Shown here in pieces: positions 10,020 through 21,884 of a DNA stretch of 64,000 nt. Each line of letters begins with the position of its first letter. Position 1 is the stretch's first letter. Source of the stretch: Pholiota molesta (taxonomy: Eukaryota > Basidiomycota > Agaricomycetes > Agaricales > Strophariaceae); NCBI GenBank assembly GCA_014925825.1, contig JACGCK010000028.1, positions 186,001 to 250,000 on the forward strand, read 5' to 3'. A program made the position numbers and the translations under genes. The notes under the pieces are model-generated. The model was not told the origin of the DNA, made no database searches, and saw only the letters and a list, made by a program, of their open reading frames with translations.

Positions 10020-13000
10020 ATGCTCCTCAGCCAAGGAGTTCCTCTGGAATTGGACTTATGATGATTTGGAGGGAAGATGATGATACTGGTTGGATTGATG
10101 GCCCCATATCTCCCAAACCACTCGTTGGATCGACAAGCGGATTTTTGCGGCTTGTAGCCCTCGTCGAAGCGATATCAAACCCGCCCTTGAAGGCCCCAAA
10201 CGACCCACCTTTGGGTGAGAAACGGATGATGAGACATTTCGATGTCCTGAGACGAAATCGATTCGTTCTCACTTTCCAAACATCAGACCATCCAGATCTC
10301 TTCGGATTCGAGCTCGTCTCATCCGTCCGGCTCTTTCAAGCCCAAGATCGTTGGATTCCGAGCACAGGAAGTTTTCGAAATCTCTGCATGTCCTCATGCT
10401 CCTCTGTTCCTGGTCTAAGAACAGAGATTCATCTGTTTCCCCCAACCGTTCCATGGACCGCCAAGCGGTGTTTTGCAGCTTGTGGAGCTTGTCAAGACGA
10501 TATCGAATGCGCCTTCAATCACCCCAAACATTCCACTCTTGAGTGAGAAACAGATGCTGAGACATTTCGATGTCCTGAGACGAAATTGATTCGTTCTCGC
10601 CTTCCAAACCTCGGACCATCAAGATCTTTTCGGATTCAAGCTCGTCTCATCCGTCCGGTTCTTTCAAACCCAAGATCGTTGGATTCCGAGCACAGGAAGT
10701 CTCCGAAATCTCTGCATGTTCTCATGCTCCTCAGTTTCTGGTCTAAGAACAGAGATGCATCTGCTTCTCCTCAACCGTTCCATGGATTGCCAAGCGTTTT
10801 TTTGCTGCTTGAGGGCCTTATCAAATCGATATCGAATGCACCTTCAATAACCCCAGACACTCCACTTTTGAGTGAGAAGCGGATGATGAGACATTTCGAT
10901 GTCTTGAGACGAAATCGATTCGTTCTCGCCTCCCAGACCCCGGATCACTAAGGTCTTTTCGGATTCGAGCTCGGCTCATCCGTCCGGTTCTGGAGAGCCC
11001 AAGATCATCGAATTCCGAGCAGACGACATCTCCGAAATCTTTGATGTCCTCCTGCCCTGCTGTTCCTACTCTGAGGACAGATTCATCCGCTTCTCCTCAA
11101 CCAGTCCATGGATTGTCGCGCGGTTTTTTGCGCTCCGTCGCGCTTGTCGATGCGTTTCCAACGAGGCCCTGCGCGTGTCTAGCAAGCGATTTCCAAGCGA
11201 GATATGGCATTTGAGACATTTTGGTCTCCTGATGTGAAACCAAATTCGTTCTCATCAACGACTGCCCGTATCTGGGTGATCTCTTCGGATTCGAGCTCGC
11301 CTCATCCGTCCGGTTCTATCGAGCCCAAGATCATCCCATTCCGAACAGGAGAACCTTCCAAAATACTGGCATGTCCTCATGCTCCTCCATTGCTCCTGTT
11401 CTGAGCAGAGTTGGGCCATATCTCCTCAACCGCTTAGTCTATCATTACGCGGTTTTTTGCGCTGGAAAGCCCTTGTTCGCCTCGTTTGAAAGCGCCCTTG
11501 AACGTTCCAAACCGTTGTGTATCGCCCGAGCTATGACTTTACAGTCATCTCAGCCTCCTGATGAGACATTAATTTCGTTCTCATCAACCGCGGAGTCTAC
11601 TCATAAACGGATTTCGGATTCGAGATCTACTCATCCGTCCCGTTCTAATGAGCCCAAGATCATTAGGTTCCGAGCAGTAGATCATCCTGGGACTTTGCCA
11701 CACTGGCTCTCTCTTGATCATCCTATGACCAGAGATTGTCTCATATCTCTGTGAAAATTGCTCAGATTGACCCGCGGTTTTTTGAGGCCTCAAGAGCTCG
11801 CTTATACGCATCTAACGATGCCCTGCGCGACGAGAACGAGCGACATTCAACCGACTTCTGCCCTTTCAGTCATTTGGGCTCTCTAGAGTCACTTCATTCC
11901 GGATCTCAACAACTACTGCTTCAATTCGTTAGCTCTTTTTGGATTCGAGCTCGACTCATTCATACGGTTCTAACGAGCTCAAGAACGTCGAATTCTACAC
12001 AGTAGAATGTTCCGAGATGCCTGATCTCCTTCTCCCTGTCCATACTTTCTACCTTGGGCAGAGATTGGGCAATATATCCGGATCAGCTCTTCAGAACCTG
12101 TCGGTTATTTTTGCGTTTGTTTCTACTCCTCAAGCCGCTTCTTTTGAGCCCTTGAATGTGGAGAACGATGGCTATTTGGACAAGTAAAATATCTTGGCCC
12201 ATTTCGGAGCTCTGTCCAGAAATTTTGCTCGATCTCAGCAACCAGCTCATGGACTCGCAATATCCTTTTGGATTCGAGCTCGCCTTGCTCGCCCGGTTTT
12301 AATGAGTGCAAGAACGTCCAATTCTATGCAGTAGATCATTCTGGGGGCCCATTACCTCTTCCTCCCCCTTGATCAGTACCTTCAATGCATATTGGACTAT
12401 AACTCAAGAACCCGACCTGCGGTTGCTTCGCGGCTTTTTGCGCTGTGCTGGGCCGCGCAGGGCGCATCTTTCAAGCCCCTGCTCGAGCGAATCTTTGGAG
12501 TTCTCGATGAGGAGTGCACTTTTGTCTATTTTGGACCTCTGGTCCGAAATTTCGTTCTCTTTTGGCTTCCATCGCCTCTAGCCTTATTCTGCTTCGGGAT
12601 TCGACTTCTCCTTCTTTGTCCGGTTCTAACGACACCCAGCTCACCCTGTTTTGACCAGTGGAACACTCTGGGGGGCCCATCTTCCTCCTTTCCCTCCATT
12701 TCTATCACTAGAGCGAAGATTTGGCCGTTTCTCAAGAACCAGACATCCAATCCCTTAGCAAATTTTTACGGCGTGTTAGGCTACGCAGGCCGCGTCGAAT
12801 AAGCCCCTGCCCAGGCCAAACGAACGAAATTTGAGTGAACTGGACCATATGTCTCATTTCAGTGCTCTGATCTGAGACTAAGTTCGCTCTTGGCAACCAT
12901 GGCAGGTCCCCTCCTGGAGGCTTCGGATTTGTATTCACCTCGACTCTCCGGTTCTATCGAGCTCAAGAACATGACGATATATTCAGTGGAATATTCCGGG

Positions 13001-13520
13001 ACATCATCCACTCCTCATCATTCCTTCCAACTTCATCATCAGGAAAGACTGGCCCGTATCTCCGGAACCATGCTTTCGATTCTCATGCGGTTTTTTGTAA
13101 CTTGTAACGTTTGCGAAGACGCAACTTTCAAGCCCTTACTCGCATGAAACGATGCACATTCGAATTTACCATCCCCTTTCCTCCTCTTCCTACCCTTCAG
13201 GAAAGATTGGCCCGTATCTCCGGAACGATGCTTTCGATTCTCATGCGGTTTTTTGTAACTTGTAACGTTTGCGAAGACGCAACTTTCAAGCCCTTACTCG
13301 CATGAAACGATGCACATTCGAATTTACCATCCCCTTTCCTCCTCTTCCTACCCTTCAATGAAGATTGGCCTATATCTCCGGAACGGCTGCTCCGTTTTCC
13401 ACGCAAATTTTTTGGCTCTGTTACGATTGCGAAGACGCATCTTTCAAGCCCTTATACGCGCAAAACGACGAAGTTTCGAACATGCTAGGCTTTCCTTCCC
13501 TCCTGCTGAGCTCATTTAGC
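10020..13520 (+). repeat. Degenerate satellite-like repeats of about 330 bp filling the element interior
   Basis: The segment GAGACATTTCGATGTCCTGA recurs near 10230, 10558 and 10888, giving a unit of about 330 bp. Diverged units carrying TTCGAGCTCG, CATCCGTCCGGTTCT, GCGGTTTTTTG and CTTTCAAGCCCTT continue to about 13500. Near the end, 13041-13198 and 13199-13356 form a close 158 bp tandem duplication. No unit encodes a recognisable protein. Confidence 0.85.
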
Positions 13521-14250
13521 ATATCCTGACCAGTGGGCCCTTTTTCTTTCTATTCTTATCCCTTTTTTTTTGCTTTTCTTTCCACCTGCCAGAGTCTACT
13601 CTGTCCTTTCCTTTTTCTTTCCACTCTGTGGCCCTGGATTTTCTTTTCCTCTTTTTCTTCCTCCGTACTTCTTTAGCTGCCCATTCCTAGACATGCCTCA
13701 TCCTATGCCCGCTGTCTGGCCTGCACACCGAAAGAAGTGGGGGGCAGGGGTAGGGGTAGGACCATGGGTCCTCCTATTACCCTATCTATCCCTATGTCTG
13801 GGATCAGGCTATGATCCCTTGGAGGAGCTACCGTATGGCTATGCCCCTAGCTCCTCTAGGATGCTGGAGTGCCAGGAGTGGCTGACTCTCCTATATGGAG
13901 CAGGGAAGCTATCCTCTGTATCCTCTCAGATCCTTCTAGATCTGTAGAGCTAGTCTAGAGCTTTGCTCTAGCTCTTGGAGGATGCCTTAGGATTGGTTGA
14001 CTCTCCTATCTGGAGTTAGGAAGCCATCCTCTATTCCCTCTTTGATCTCTTGTAGATCTACCTTGGAAGGTTAGAGAATTTGGGAACCAATTTTTTTCCT
14101 TTTTCTCTTATTTTATTTTCTTGCTTATTTTTCCCAAAATTTTTACTTTATATTCTTTTGGCCTAATTTGGGGGGCCATTGTGATTCATTTTTCTTTCTA
14201 TTTTTACCTATATGTTTTATGCTTTTTCCATTAGAGTACATGCCCTCTGG

Positions 14251-14265
14251 ACAAGTGGGGGGCAC
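14251..14265 (+). promoter_or_regulatory. Polypurine-tract-like sequence
   Basis: ACAAGTGGGGGGCAC directly precedes the 3' LTR, where plus-strand DNA synthesis of an LTR retrotransposon would be primed. A similar AGAAGTGGGGGGCAGGGG lies at about 13734. Confidence 0.6.
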
Positions 14266-14690
14266 TGTGACGACTGGATACTTAGGTACTTGTACAGAGG
14301 ACTGTAGATCACATGGTAGTCACATGATAGTCACATGTCCTGTAGTTGAGGTTGCCACCATGCAGCCTCTCTCCTTATGATATAACCTTTGACCTGAACC
14401 ACAACACCTTCGTAGAGGATCTACAACCCTGCTAGCCATGACCAGCTGTCTCGCTCCCTGACTTGGGTGATAGGACCCCCGCCCTGGGTAACACGGCCCC
14501 AGTCATGGGTTACCTGACCCCCGTCAAGGGTAACATGTCGGCATAGGCGGCTGCCTTACAGCGCACTTGGTTCGGGCTGAGCATCCATATACTGCTTCCC
14601 TAGGATAGGGTTACATCCATATCTCATCCCTCGTCTTCTACCCTCTCCGAAGTCCCCTCGAGCGCTCTGATGCAGACCCTAGGCATCACA
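14266..14690 (+). repeat. 3' LTR of the nested retrotransposon
   Basis: Identical 425 bp copy of the 5' LTR, followed immediately by the target duplication GCTGT at 14691-14695. Confidence 0.95.
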
Positions 14691-15641
14691 GCTGTAGTCT
14701 TTTTTCTGGCTCCGGAATTCTTGGCGAAGTTCGAGCTCAAGGGATTTCCAGGCATCATATGTCTCGTCTTTATCTATTTGAGAATTAAAGAAATTAAAAT
14801 GGTTAGAATACCAGCCGGCAAAGCTGCCCTTTGGTCCAGCTCTGTCATGTTCCTGTTGGAATCTGTACATTTGCCAGCAAGCTTCCCCCCACTGGCTGCA
14901 TGTCAAAGAAAGCTCTGATCCGAGTTTATTTGACAACTTCGCGATGTCAAGGATCTGTAACCCTTTGGTCGAGCCGACCAATGGGTTCGATTTCACCGTA
15001 TCCAGCATAGCCGCGTTGTCAATTATGTAACGCATATTCTTGTGCAAAAAGAACGGAAGGGGAATAGAAACACAATCTTCGGTGTCAAACATGATTTGGG
15101 GAAAAATCAATTGAGACGGAATGCCGACGACACGGGGCTCGATGTCATCCCCGGTCATGCAGCGCCGCTTTGCGAGTCTAGCCTCGATGGCCTTCTCGAC
15201 AGAATCCGTAGCCGCGGGTCTTTTAGATGATTGGCTCTCACCGGAAATAGTCTTCTGAGTTGCCGCGATGCGCTTCGCCACGGAGATGGGTATGACATCC
15301 TTGTAATAGCTGCGGATATTGTCATCTAGAAGATCGGAGATTTCCTCATCACTGATAGTGATCAAGGAAGCTGTGTCCGAACCAGCAACAGGATGATTGG
15401 TTGGATCTATAGTGTGTTCTAAGGTCTTTTTCATTCGAGAAATATTAGCGAGTTCAATATTTTTGTTTGTCTCTAATTTATTGAATAAAGAGAGATTTTG
15501 AAGCATAGCTACCACTTCAGGATTGATGTGAGTACGGTGTACCCTGATATTTTGCTCTTCAGGTGGTGCAGCTTGCTGCTGTCCAACTTGGCCACCAGGA
15601 TTTGGCCCGGGACCATTAAGGGGAGCAATCCCGTCAGCCAT
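14691..15641 (-). pseudogene. Ngaro-1 ORF1 (gag-like), 5' part
   Basis: Starts at the ATG at 15641 (MADGIAPLNGPGPNPGG) and reads without a stop to the nested insertion. Joined across the insertion with one copy of GCTGT, it totals 951 + 519 nt = 490 codons in one frame, so the only break is the insertion itself. The N-terminal third is Gly/Pro/Gln-rich. The middle has an acidic stretch (ISDEEISDLLDD) and a basic one (ARLAKRRC). The C-terminal third looks globular (LTCSQWGEACWQMYRFQ, GWYSNHFNFF). Its role as particle protein is inferred from position and the downstream zinc-knuckle-like motifs. Confidence 0.8.
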
Positions 15642-15912
15642 GGGTGAAAATCGATAAGAATGGGGGTATGAGTGTAAAAAAGTGGAGACTTTTGGAGAAT
15701 GAAGTCAAAAAATGAATAAAGATCTCCGAAAACAACCGATAAGGTTTTTTATGCGTCGGAAGAGATTTCAGAAGACGAAGAGGAAAGATAAGCTTTCCTT
15801 CGTCAATATATTGAAAGCTTATCTAAATGATGCTTATATAACAATCTCGCTTCCGACGCCTATCTTTAGCTTATCCTAAGATTAGCCCTACGGCCTACGG
15901 GCTCATCGCGGA
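15642..15912 (-). repeat. 5' terminal region of Ngaro-1 (A-type)
   Basis: Non-coding leader upstream of ORF1. Its outer end (TTATCCTAAGATTAGCCC then GGGCTCATCGCGGA) matches the sequence between the two direct repeats of Ngaro-2 at about 60672-60708. That is the relation expected between A1 and A2 of split direct repeats. It includes a short palindrome around GCCCTACGGCCTACGGGC. Confidence 0.6.
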
Positions 15913-17659
15913 ACATCGTGCAGATATGCATGGCCGAGGATAGCCGAGGACGCGTCACCACACAGCGCTCAGTGTCGTTCCTTTCTTTCTTCTCCACCAA
16001 CAGCCCGTGTTCCCCGTCATCCCTTTGTGCCTTTCTCTCGTCTCTTTTCCTATCCATTCTCATGCCCATGCCCCTGCACTTCGTTCCATCCCCGCGCACC
16101 ATGCCAATTACTCGAAATTACTGTTGATGTTGTGTTTGGGAGGGTCGTCGCCCCCCCAACTGCACTACCTTGTGACGGTACATGCGCAGAATTGGAGTAT
16201 TAGATTATTGAGTGACTGCGCGGGGGTGCTAGAATGTTGCTGAGCTGGACGCATGTACTTGCATTGTCTCATTTGAACTTGCCGTTCAAAGCCCACTGCT
16301 TTTCATCGCCCAGCGCGTTGGATCGATGGCCGATTCAGACGCTGGGTCCGCTGTGGTGGGCGTTTTGCTCTTCTTTTCTTTCTTTCGTTTGGTATCGTTG
16401 CCCATCATTGTGCATACCCACATGAATTGACCTCCCATTCGCTGAATTATCTTCCACCCCCTTCGGCTGGGATTGGGGTGCTTATTAATGGTCATTGATG
16501 AATTCTCCTAGCTGCAAAGGTGGCAGCATAACATGGCTGCTGCAGGCTGGTTGCAGGTTATGTCAAAAAAAATTGGCGTTCAAAAGAGGGATTGCGAATC
16601 CATTCCATTGTTGGGCTTAGGGTTAGCAGCCAGTTTTCGGCGGATTGTATGATCTGCATTGCTCTTTCTTGTGGCGCTATTGCCTTTTTTTTCTCTCCTT
16701 CGACCTTCCATCTTTGATGGCCGACGATACCCTGCATATTCTATGCACTCATCTTTTAATTTTTAATTTTTATGGCTTTCTCCCGCCTGCTGCTGATAGC
16801 TTCTATTTTTCCCTCGCGCGCGTGTTATTGTTTTTTCCCCCCAATAACCGAGGGCAGTCGATCTCCTCCGGCGTAGTCAAGTATGATTTATCGTATGCAG
16901 AACGGTGTGCGCGGTGCGCAGATATGCAAGAGTGGCTTCTTCCAGCGCTTCTTTTCATCGCCTCTTCTCCCTTCCTTCTTTTCATCTGCTTCCATACTCT
17001 TTCATTTTTCCAATATCGAAATGTGTCTTTGAAGAAAAAACAAAGCACACATTCTCAAACACGCTGCATATAACGTGCCCTGCGACCCGATACCTGTGCT
17101 TTCCCTCTGTGTTAGCTATTCTATCCGCCCTGGCGGTTACTATTAGTGCTCACAAATGGACTACTAATGGATGGGATGTCGAGTCGCTGGGCATGTGTGT
17201 TTAGTTACTGTGGGCAAGAGCCAGACGGCATGCGCTGGGAGCCTCGCTCGGACGCACGGACGCATACACATCGATGTCGTCGATCGCGGTCATGGAGAGC
17301 TAGTGTTGTATTCGAAGGAAGCGTTTGGATAAGTATTTCATCGGAGCGAGCAGTGGGCTGGTGACCTGAGACTGTTGACATGCATTTTTTGTTGATTTCT
17401 ATGGAACTGTGCATGAAGTTGGTTGGCGCCAAAGCATTACGGACTCAAAAACTGAGTGGACGATGGGATGTAGTGGCCAATTTTAATATATAGCAACGAA
17501 TGGCACAGCGTACATAGCGAACGTAGCGAGATATCGAATGGAGACCAAAGTGAAAAATATGAAACCTCTATATATCGAACCCTCGTACCGCCTTCCTTTT
17601 CCTTCTGAATCAGCTCCACATGTTGGTATCGGAGAGCCTGCATTTGAAATTGAAGGCGC
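15913..17659. other. Unassigned spacer downstream of the AsnRS gene
   Basis: No domain or conserved splice pattern seen on either strand. Several C/T-rich runs. The first 200 bases of the minus strand below 17660 should contain the AsnRS 3' UTR. Confidence 0.4.
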
Positions 17660-19734
17660 TTAGGGCGTTGCGCGGCCGGGCCATCTGCAAAACAGAAATG
17701 GTTGGTACTCATACTAGGACATCAAAGCCACAGGATGAGCGAAGCACGAACCTGGGGTATAGAGAGCACTCGCGGACGGTATACCTGTTAGCGAGCCAAG
17801 CGAGGAAGCGCTGCATATCGCCATCAACATCGTCAGTAAACAATAAAGAAGGGAACGGGGATAGCGACAAACCTCGACGCCAAGCCCGTATCCGCCGTGC
17901 TCGCATGTGCCGTACTTGCGCTGGTCGGTGAACCAGTAGTATGGCTCGGGGTCGATGCCCTCGCGCTTGTACGCTGCGATGAGCTCTTCCATGTCTGCGA
18001 TCCTCATGGAGCCGCCTGTATGAGAATATCCCATGAGTCAGTGAGTGAGGTGTCATTATATCTGTCCGAGATCGCACGCACCAACGATCTCGCCAACGTT
18101 GGGCATGAGCAAGTCGCAGCTCTCGGTGAACACATGCGGGGCACCGTCAGGCGCAGGCACTTTCTTCATATAGAACGCCTTGAGCTCGGCGGGGAACCCG
18201 TGCAGGAATATCGGCGTGCCGATGATGTCCGTCATCTGGCGCTCCGCCGCCTCCGCGATATCGTCGCCGACCTCGTGCTCGACCATCACCACCTGCCCGT
18301 CCGCGTCCTTAACGACATTGCCCTCCGCGTCCTCCTTCGGGTGCTTGATCCCGTGCTCGTTGAGCCACTTGATGGCGTCGACGTACGAGAGGCGCATGAA
18401 CGGGCGCGCGGGGGGCGCGAAGTTCGGGTTGAGCTGCCTGATCAGCGCGGCCGCGGTCGGGTGCGCGAGGAGCGCGTCGACGGTCTTGCAGATGATCGCC
18501 TCGATGTGCGCCATGAGGTCGTCGAACGTGATGAACGCGAGCTCCGCCTCGAGGTGCGTGTACTCGCTCAGGTGGCGCCGCGTGTGGCTGTTCTCCGCGC
18601 GGAAGCTCTCCTGCACGCAGAACACGTCGCCGAGGCTCGGCAGGCAGGTCTCGAGGTAGAGCTGCGAGCTCTGCGTGAGGAAGGCGGGCTGGCCGTAGTA
18701 GTCGAGCTTGAAGAGCGTCGCGCCGCCCTCGACTTGGGTCTGCACGAGGCATGGGGGTGTCACTTCGATGAGGCTCTCCGAGGTCAGTGCCTCGCGGAAC
18801 GCGGTGAGGAGGTAGGCGCGCAGACGCAGAACGGAAGAGGCGGTCTCGCCGCGGAGGACAAGGTGGCGCAGATCGGCTTGAATGGAGGGGTCGGATTTCT
18901 TTGGCGAAGGTCAGTTAAAGGGGACTTGAAGTGGTGCGGTTGGGGCGTACCTCGTTCAGTCGGTTGGTGAAGGCGTCGTCGGCGCCAGGAGCAGATCCGA
19001 CGACTTGCCAGTAGTCAACAATGAGCTCGTGGCCGCCAGGGGCCGTCTTTCCCTCAGGTACTTCTTGCAGTGTTCCAACAACTTCGACGGATGATTCGAT
19101 GGTGAGTGTGAGGGCTTGATATGTTTGCGCCTGAGATGGAGCGTAGATTAGAGTAGAAGCAGCGGGCACGCGGCAGATGCACTTACTACACGGCCGGAGA
19201 GGACAGTCTGCAGGTATCCTGTGCCATCGCGAACGACAATGAAAATGATATCCTTCTGCACGCGAAGACGATGCACCCATCCGAACACGCGAACGCGCTT
19301 TGACCTCAGATCAGTGAGATTGGCGATCTTGGCCTAGATGTTCGGTGAGCATCGCATGCATCCAAGCTGAACGGACTCAGACGCACCTTGGTAGCCTTGG
19401 GAAGGGCAGCGTCCTCCTCGAGCACGATCTTCTTGCTCTCCTCAAGCAGCTTTTCCTTGCGTTCCCGCTCCTCGCTCTTCTCCTTGGCCTCGCGCTCGGC
19501 GAGCTCTTCCTGTTTCTTCTTCTTCTTCTCGATACCGCCCGCGCCCTTCTTGGCTTTCTTCAGCGATGACTGTGTGGGCTCGTCGTACGTCGCCTCGGGC
19601 GACTTGCGGATCTGGAACGCAGCGCCCTCGCCGTGGTTGTACACCGCGAGCGCGAGCGACTGGTATGGCGCTTCCTGCGTGCCTTGTCCGGTCTCGTCCG
19701 ATCCGGCTGTCTCGTCGATGTAGAAGGGCGACAT
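17660..19734 (-). CDS. Asparaginyl-tRNA synthetase, cytosolic
   Basis: Class II aminoacyl-tRNA synthetase that charges tRNA-Asn. The start ATG at 19734 gives [17 protein letters not shown], matching the fungal family start. A Lys/Glu-rich N-terminal extension ([10 protein letters not shown]...[12 protein letters not shown]) follows, then the OB-fold anticodon domain ([20 protein letters not shown]). The catalytic domain includes [17 protein letters not shown], motif 2 in [18 protein letters not shown] and motif 3 in [14 protein letters not shown]. At least seven exons. The last (17684-17660) completes [10 protein letters not shown] and stop TAA, after a junction at 17752/17684. A long plus-strand frame across 17897-18970 is an antisense shadow in this GC-rich exon. 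Divergent from the Erv2-like gene, about 660 bp apart. Confidence 0.95.
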
Positions 19735-20396
19735 TGTGGTGCCAACGTTCTGCGGGGGATGGATGGTAAGTGCTGAGCTGTATCCAAGTGCCAGCGATGC
19801 TATATGTACCGATTTATCTTTGTCGAAAGGCCAACCTGTCAAGGGGATCTGACTCGATCTCTTATCTTTTTTTATCTAATCTCTGTTGTGTTGATTGATG
19901 GTCGTCTGATCGCCGTTGGGACTCTAGAGCTCTAACTCTGGTCACTTTCACCGACAGAAGCTCAGATAGTCCGAATTTTCGTGAAAGAATAGTGATGCTT
20001 TATGTTGGAAGTGAAGAGGCCTGTAATGGAGATTTTCCAGAGTGGGTTGCTTTGAAATAATAACCGATCTGAAGTAGTTTGGCCCTCAATTTAAAGTACT
20101 GATCTATCTTTTCAGCGCCAACGTTGATACCCCAGGCATTTTCCTCCTTTAAAATTTGCGTAATTCAGATTTAACTTTGGTAAGAAAGTTGGGCGTTACC
20201 CATATTGAAGCTTTGAGAGTCGCACAATACTCTTTCCTGGTCGTCGGCATGATCATGCTGTCGGGCCGGGCCGCCGGGGTGTCGGCCAATCACACCTTCC
20301 ATATTCGGAAGCTGGGCCATTCTTGTTCATGACGGTTGCCCACACGGCAGTGTCCTCCGTCCTTCATCTCCCCACCACATCCTACTGCTATCCAAG
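19735..20396. promoter_or_regulatory. Divergent intergenic region between AsnRS and the Erv2-like gene
   Basis: 662 bp between two head-to-head conserved genes; probably holds both promoters. No specific factor site could be called. Confidence 0.5.
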
Positions 20397-21337
20397 ATGA
20401 TTTCCCGATTTGCTAAATCATTGAGTTTGATTGTCTTCGCTATGGTGAGTACAGCCACTACAAACTTTAGGGAAATGCTGAAGGCTAGAATTTTTATTAG
20501 CTTGCATTAGCGACAATTGCATTGATGCATCCCCCGTCAAGATCATACATGGATCCATGGTCAGGACAACTCTTTGGAGAAGGAGGAGTACAACCGCCCC
20601 CGGTTAGTGGGGTCAAAGGCGGCGTCATAATGTCGAAGCTGGGAAACGAAACGGCCAAGTGCGTCACTACATCTGTTCCTACTGACGAAATTCTGACCTT
20701 TGCGCTGGTTGTGTAGGGCAGCTCTTGGTCGGGCTACGTGGAAACTATTGTGAGATTCAGTCTCTATGTCTTCAGGCTGGCATTGACGTTCATCCTGCAG
20801 ACATACCACTACACTACGATACCCCGAAGTTAGCACCTCGATTCCCCCATGAAATCGGTCACTCATCTCCTCCATCTATAGCATCCTACACAAGATGAAA
20901 GAGATGCGCTCAGCTCTTACTTCTATCTGAGCTCAAGACTATACCCCTGCGGAGAGTGTGCAGCCGAATTTCAGCAATTGTTGGCAAAGTTCCCTCCACA
21001 GGTGAGCCTTTCGCATCTAGATTTCCTTAGATCCCTGACACCCTAATGTCTAGACCTCTTCGAGAAAAGCAGCTTCACTGTGGTATGCTAACTCCTTCCG
21101 GGTCAATGTCAGTCAATTAACATACCTTGCAGGCTATGTGCTGTCCACAACGAGGTGAACAAGCGCCTTCACAAGCCAGATTTCGACTGCGCCCACCTAA
21201 GTGACGAATATGATTGCGGCTGCGGTGACGAACCTGTCTCTACCAAAGCAACTTCTACTAGCGACCCTATGGATCTGGAAGACGACTCGAGCAAAGACGA
21301 TCTAACAGGGGTTGATATGATACGCGGAGGACGTTAG
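20397..21337 (+). CDS. Erv1/Erv2-family FAD-linked sulfhydryl oxidase, probably ER type
   Basis: Flavin-dependent thiol oxidase that makes disulfides and passes electrons to oxygen. Exon 1 encodes MISRFAKSLSLIVFAM and splices to LALATIALM, giving one N-terminal hydrophobic segment. This fits the membrane-anchored ER protein Erv2 rather than mitochondrial Erv1. Core motifs are ALGRATWKLLHT, RYPE, the active-site pair in LYPCGECAAEF, the HNEVNKRL FAD-contact helix and a C-terminal DCAHLSDEYDCGCG. At least five introns are visible, for example after FAM, after ETAK, after WKLL and after RYPE. The tail beyond the Cys pair is acidic (DLEDDSSKDD) and ends GRTag. The start is the first ATG in a clean leader. 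Confidence 0.88.
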
Positions 21338-21884
21338 TGATATTTTTGAGGGACTGGATTTATGAGCATCATTGTCATTTGGGTCTGTACAACATATCTA
21401 TGTATTTAATCTATCCAGACAGCTGCTGTACTCCGAGTCTCAGGCAGTTAAAAATTGGTGCTCTAGTACACAGCGAAAGGTCGTCGTCGCCGAATCTCGG
21501 TCTTTGATCGTTTGATCCGTGTATTTACCTAGACTCCGAAGCCAGGGTCGTAGGAAGCACTTGTAGCCAGCGCCCATCTCATACTACTTGTTACCAGGCA
21601 TTTGCGGTCTACCTACGACGTCGCTCGCAGCCAACCCCCTCCGCGCCCGCCTTGCGCCCATCTCGGGCGCTCGGTCTCGTGCTATCACACACAACACGTC
21701 GCATGTGCCCAAAATATCGCGTGGATTCCAATTCCAAAGATCCATCAGCGGACTGAGTCCAGTCCAACGGCATGTCAATGATGCTAGGCCTAGGGGTGCG
21801 CGGGCTCTCAGGCTAGTACCACATCCACGTCCAAGCACCATCCTCGTCAGACCACCGCGCCATACTTTGACAGCGAAAGCTACG
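21338..21884. other. Intergenic region with possible N-terminal extension of the next gene
   Basis: About 550 bp. From 21588 the frame of the downstream hydrolase is open and reads an Arg-rich, mitochondrial-presequence-like peptide (LRARLAPISGARSRA), so part of this may be coding; see the hydrolase entry. Confidence 0.4.

Larger units (their letters stand above)
8746..14690 (+). mobile_element. Non-autonomous LTR retrotransposon (LARD-like), 5945 bp
   Basis: Bounded by two 425 bp LTRs (8746-9170 and 14266-14690) that are identical in every line I compared. They start TGTGACGACTGG and end AGGCATCACA, with TG...CA termini. The same 5 bp, GCTGT, flanks both ends (8741-8745 and 14691-14695). 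A purine/G-rich tract abuts the right LTR, which sets the plus orientation, and a TGG begins one base inside the left LTR as a possible primer-binding site. The 5.1 kb interior has no gag, protease, RT, RNase H or integrase and consists largely of tandem repeats. Size and lack of coding fit a large retrotransposon derivative mobilised in trans. Confidence 0.93.
3885..15912 (-). mobile_element. Ngaro-like tyrosine-recombinase retrotransposon (Ngaro-1), split by a nested LTR element
   Basis: Gene order on the minus strand is gag-like ORF1, RT-RNase H, then tyrosine recombinase, with no LTR-integrase, which is the layout of the Ngaro/DIRS order. The 3' non-coding block (about 3956-4350) is clearly related to the repeated block of the second element at 60118-61160. 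The 5' end is placed at about 15912, where TTATCCTAAGATTAGCCC... GGGCTCATCGCGGA resembles the sequence between the direct repeats of element 2. Without the nested insert the element is about 6 kb. Only one copy of the 3' block is visible, so the 3' end may be truncated or diverged. The left boundary is approximate. Confidence 0.8.

Noticed and set aside
9495..13519. Many open frames inside the LTR element as candidate gag or pol genes
   Set aside because: They follow the 143 bp and 330 bp repeat periods, occur in several frames and contain no RT, protease, integrase or zinc-knuckle motif.
17897..18970. Long plus-strand open frame of 357 codons
   Set aside because: Antisense shadow of the GC-rich AsnRS catalytic exon; composition is Arg/Glu/Val/Leu-biased and has no domain, while the minus strand has complete AsnRS motifs.
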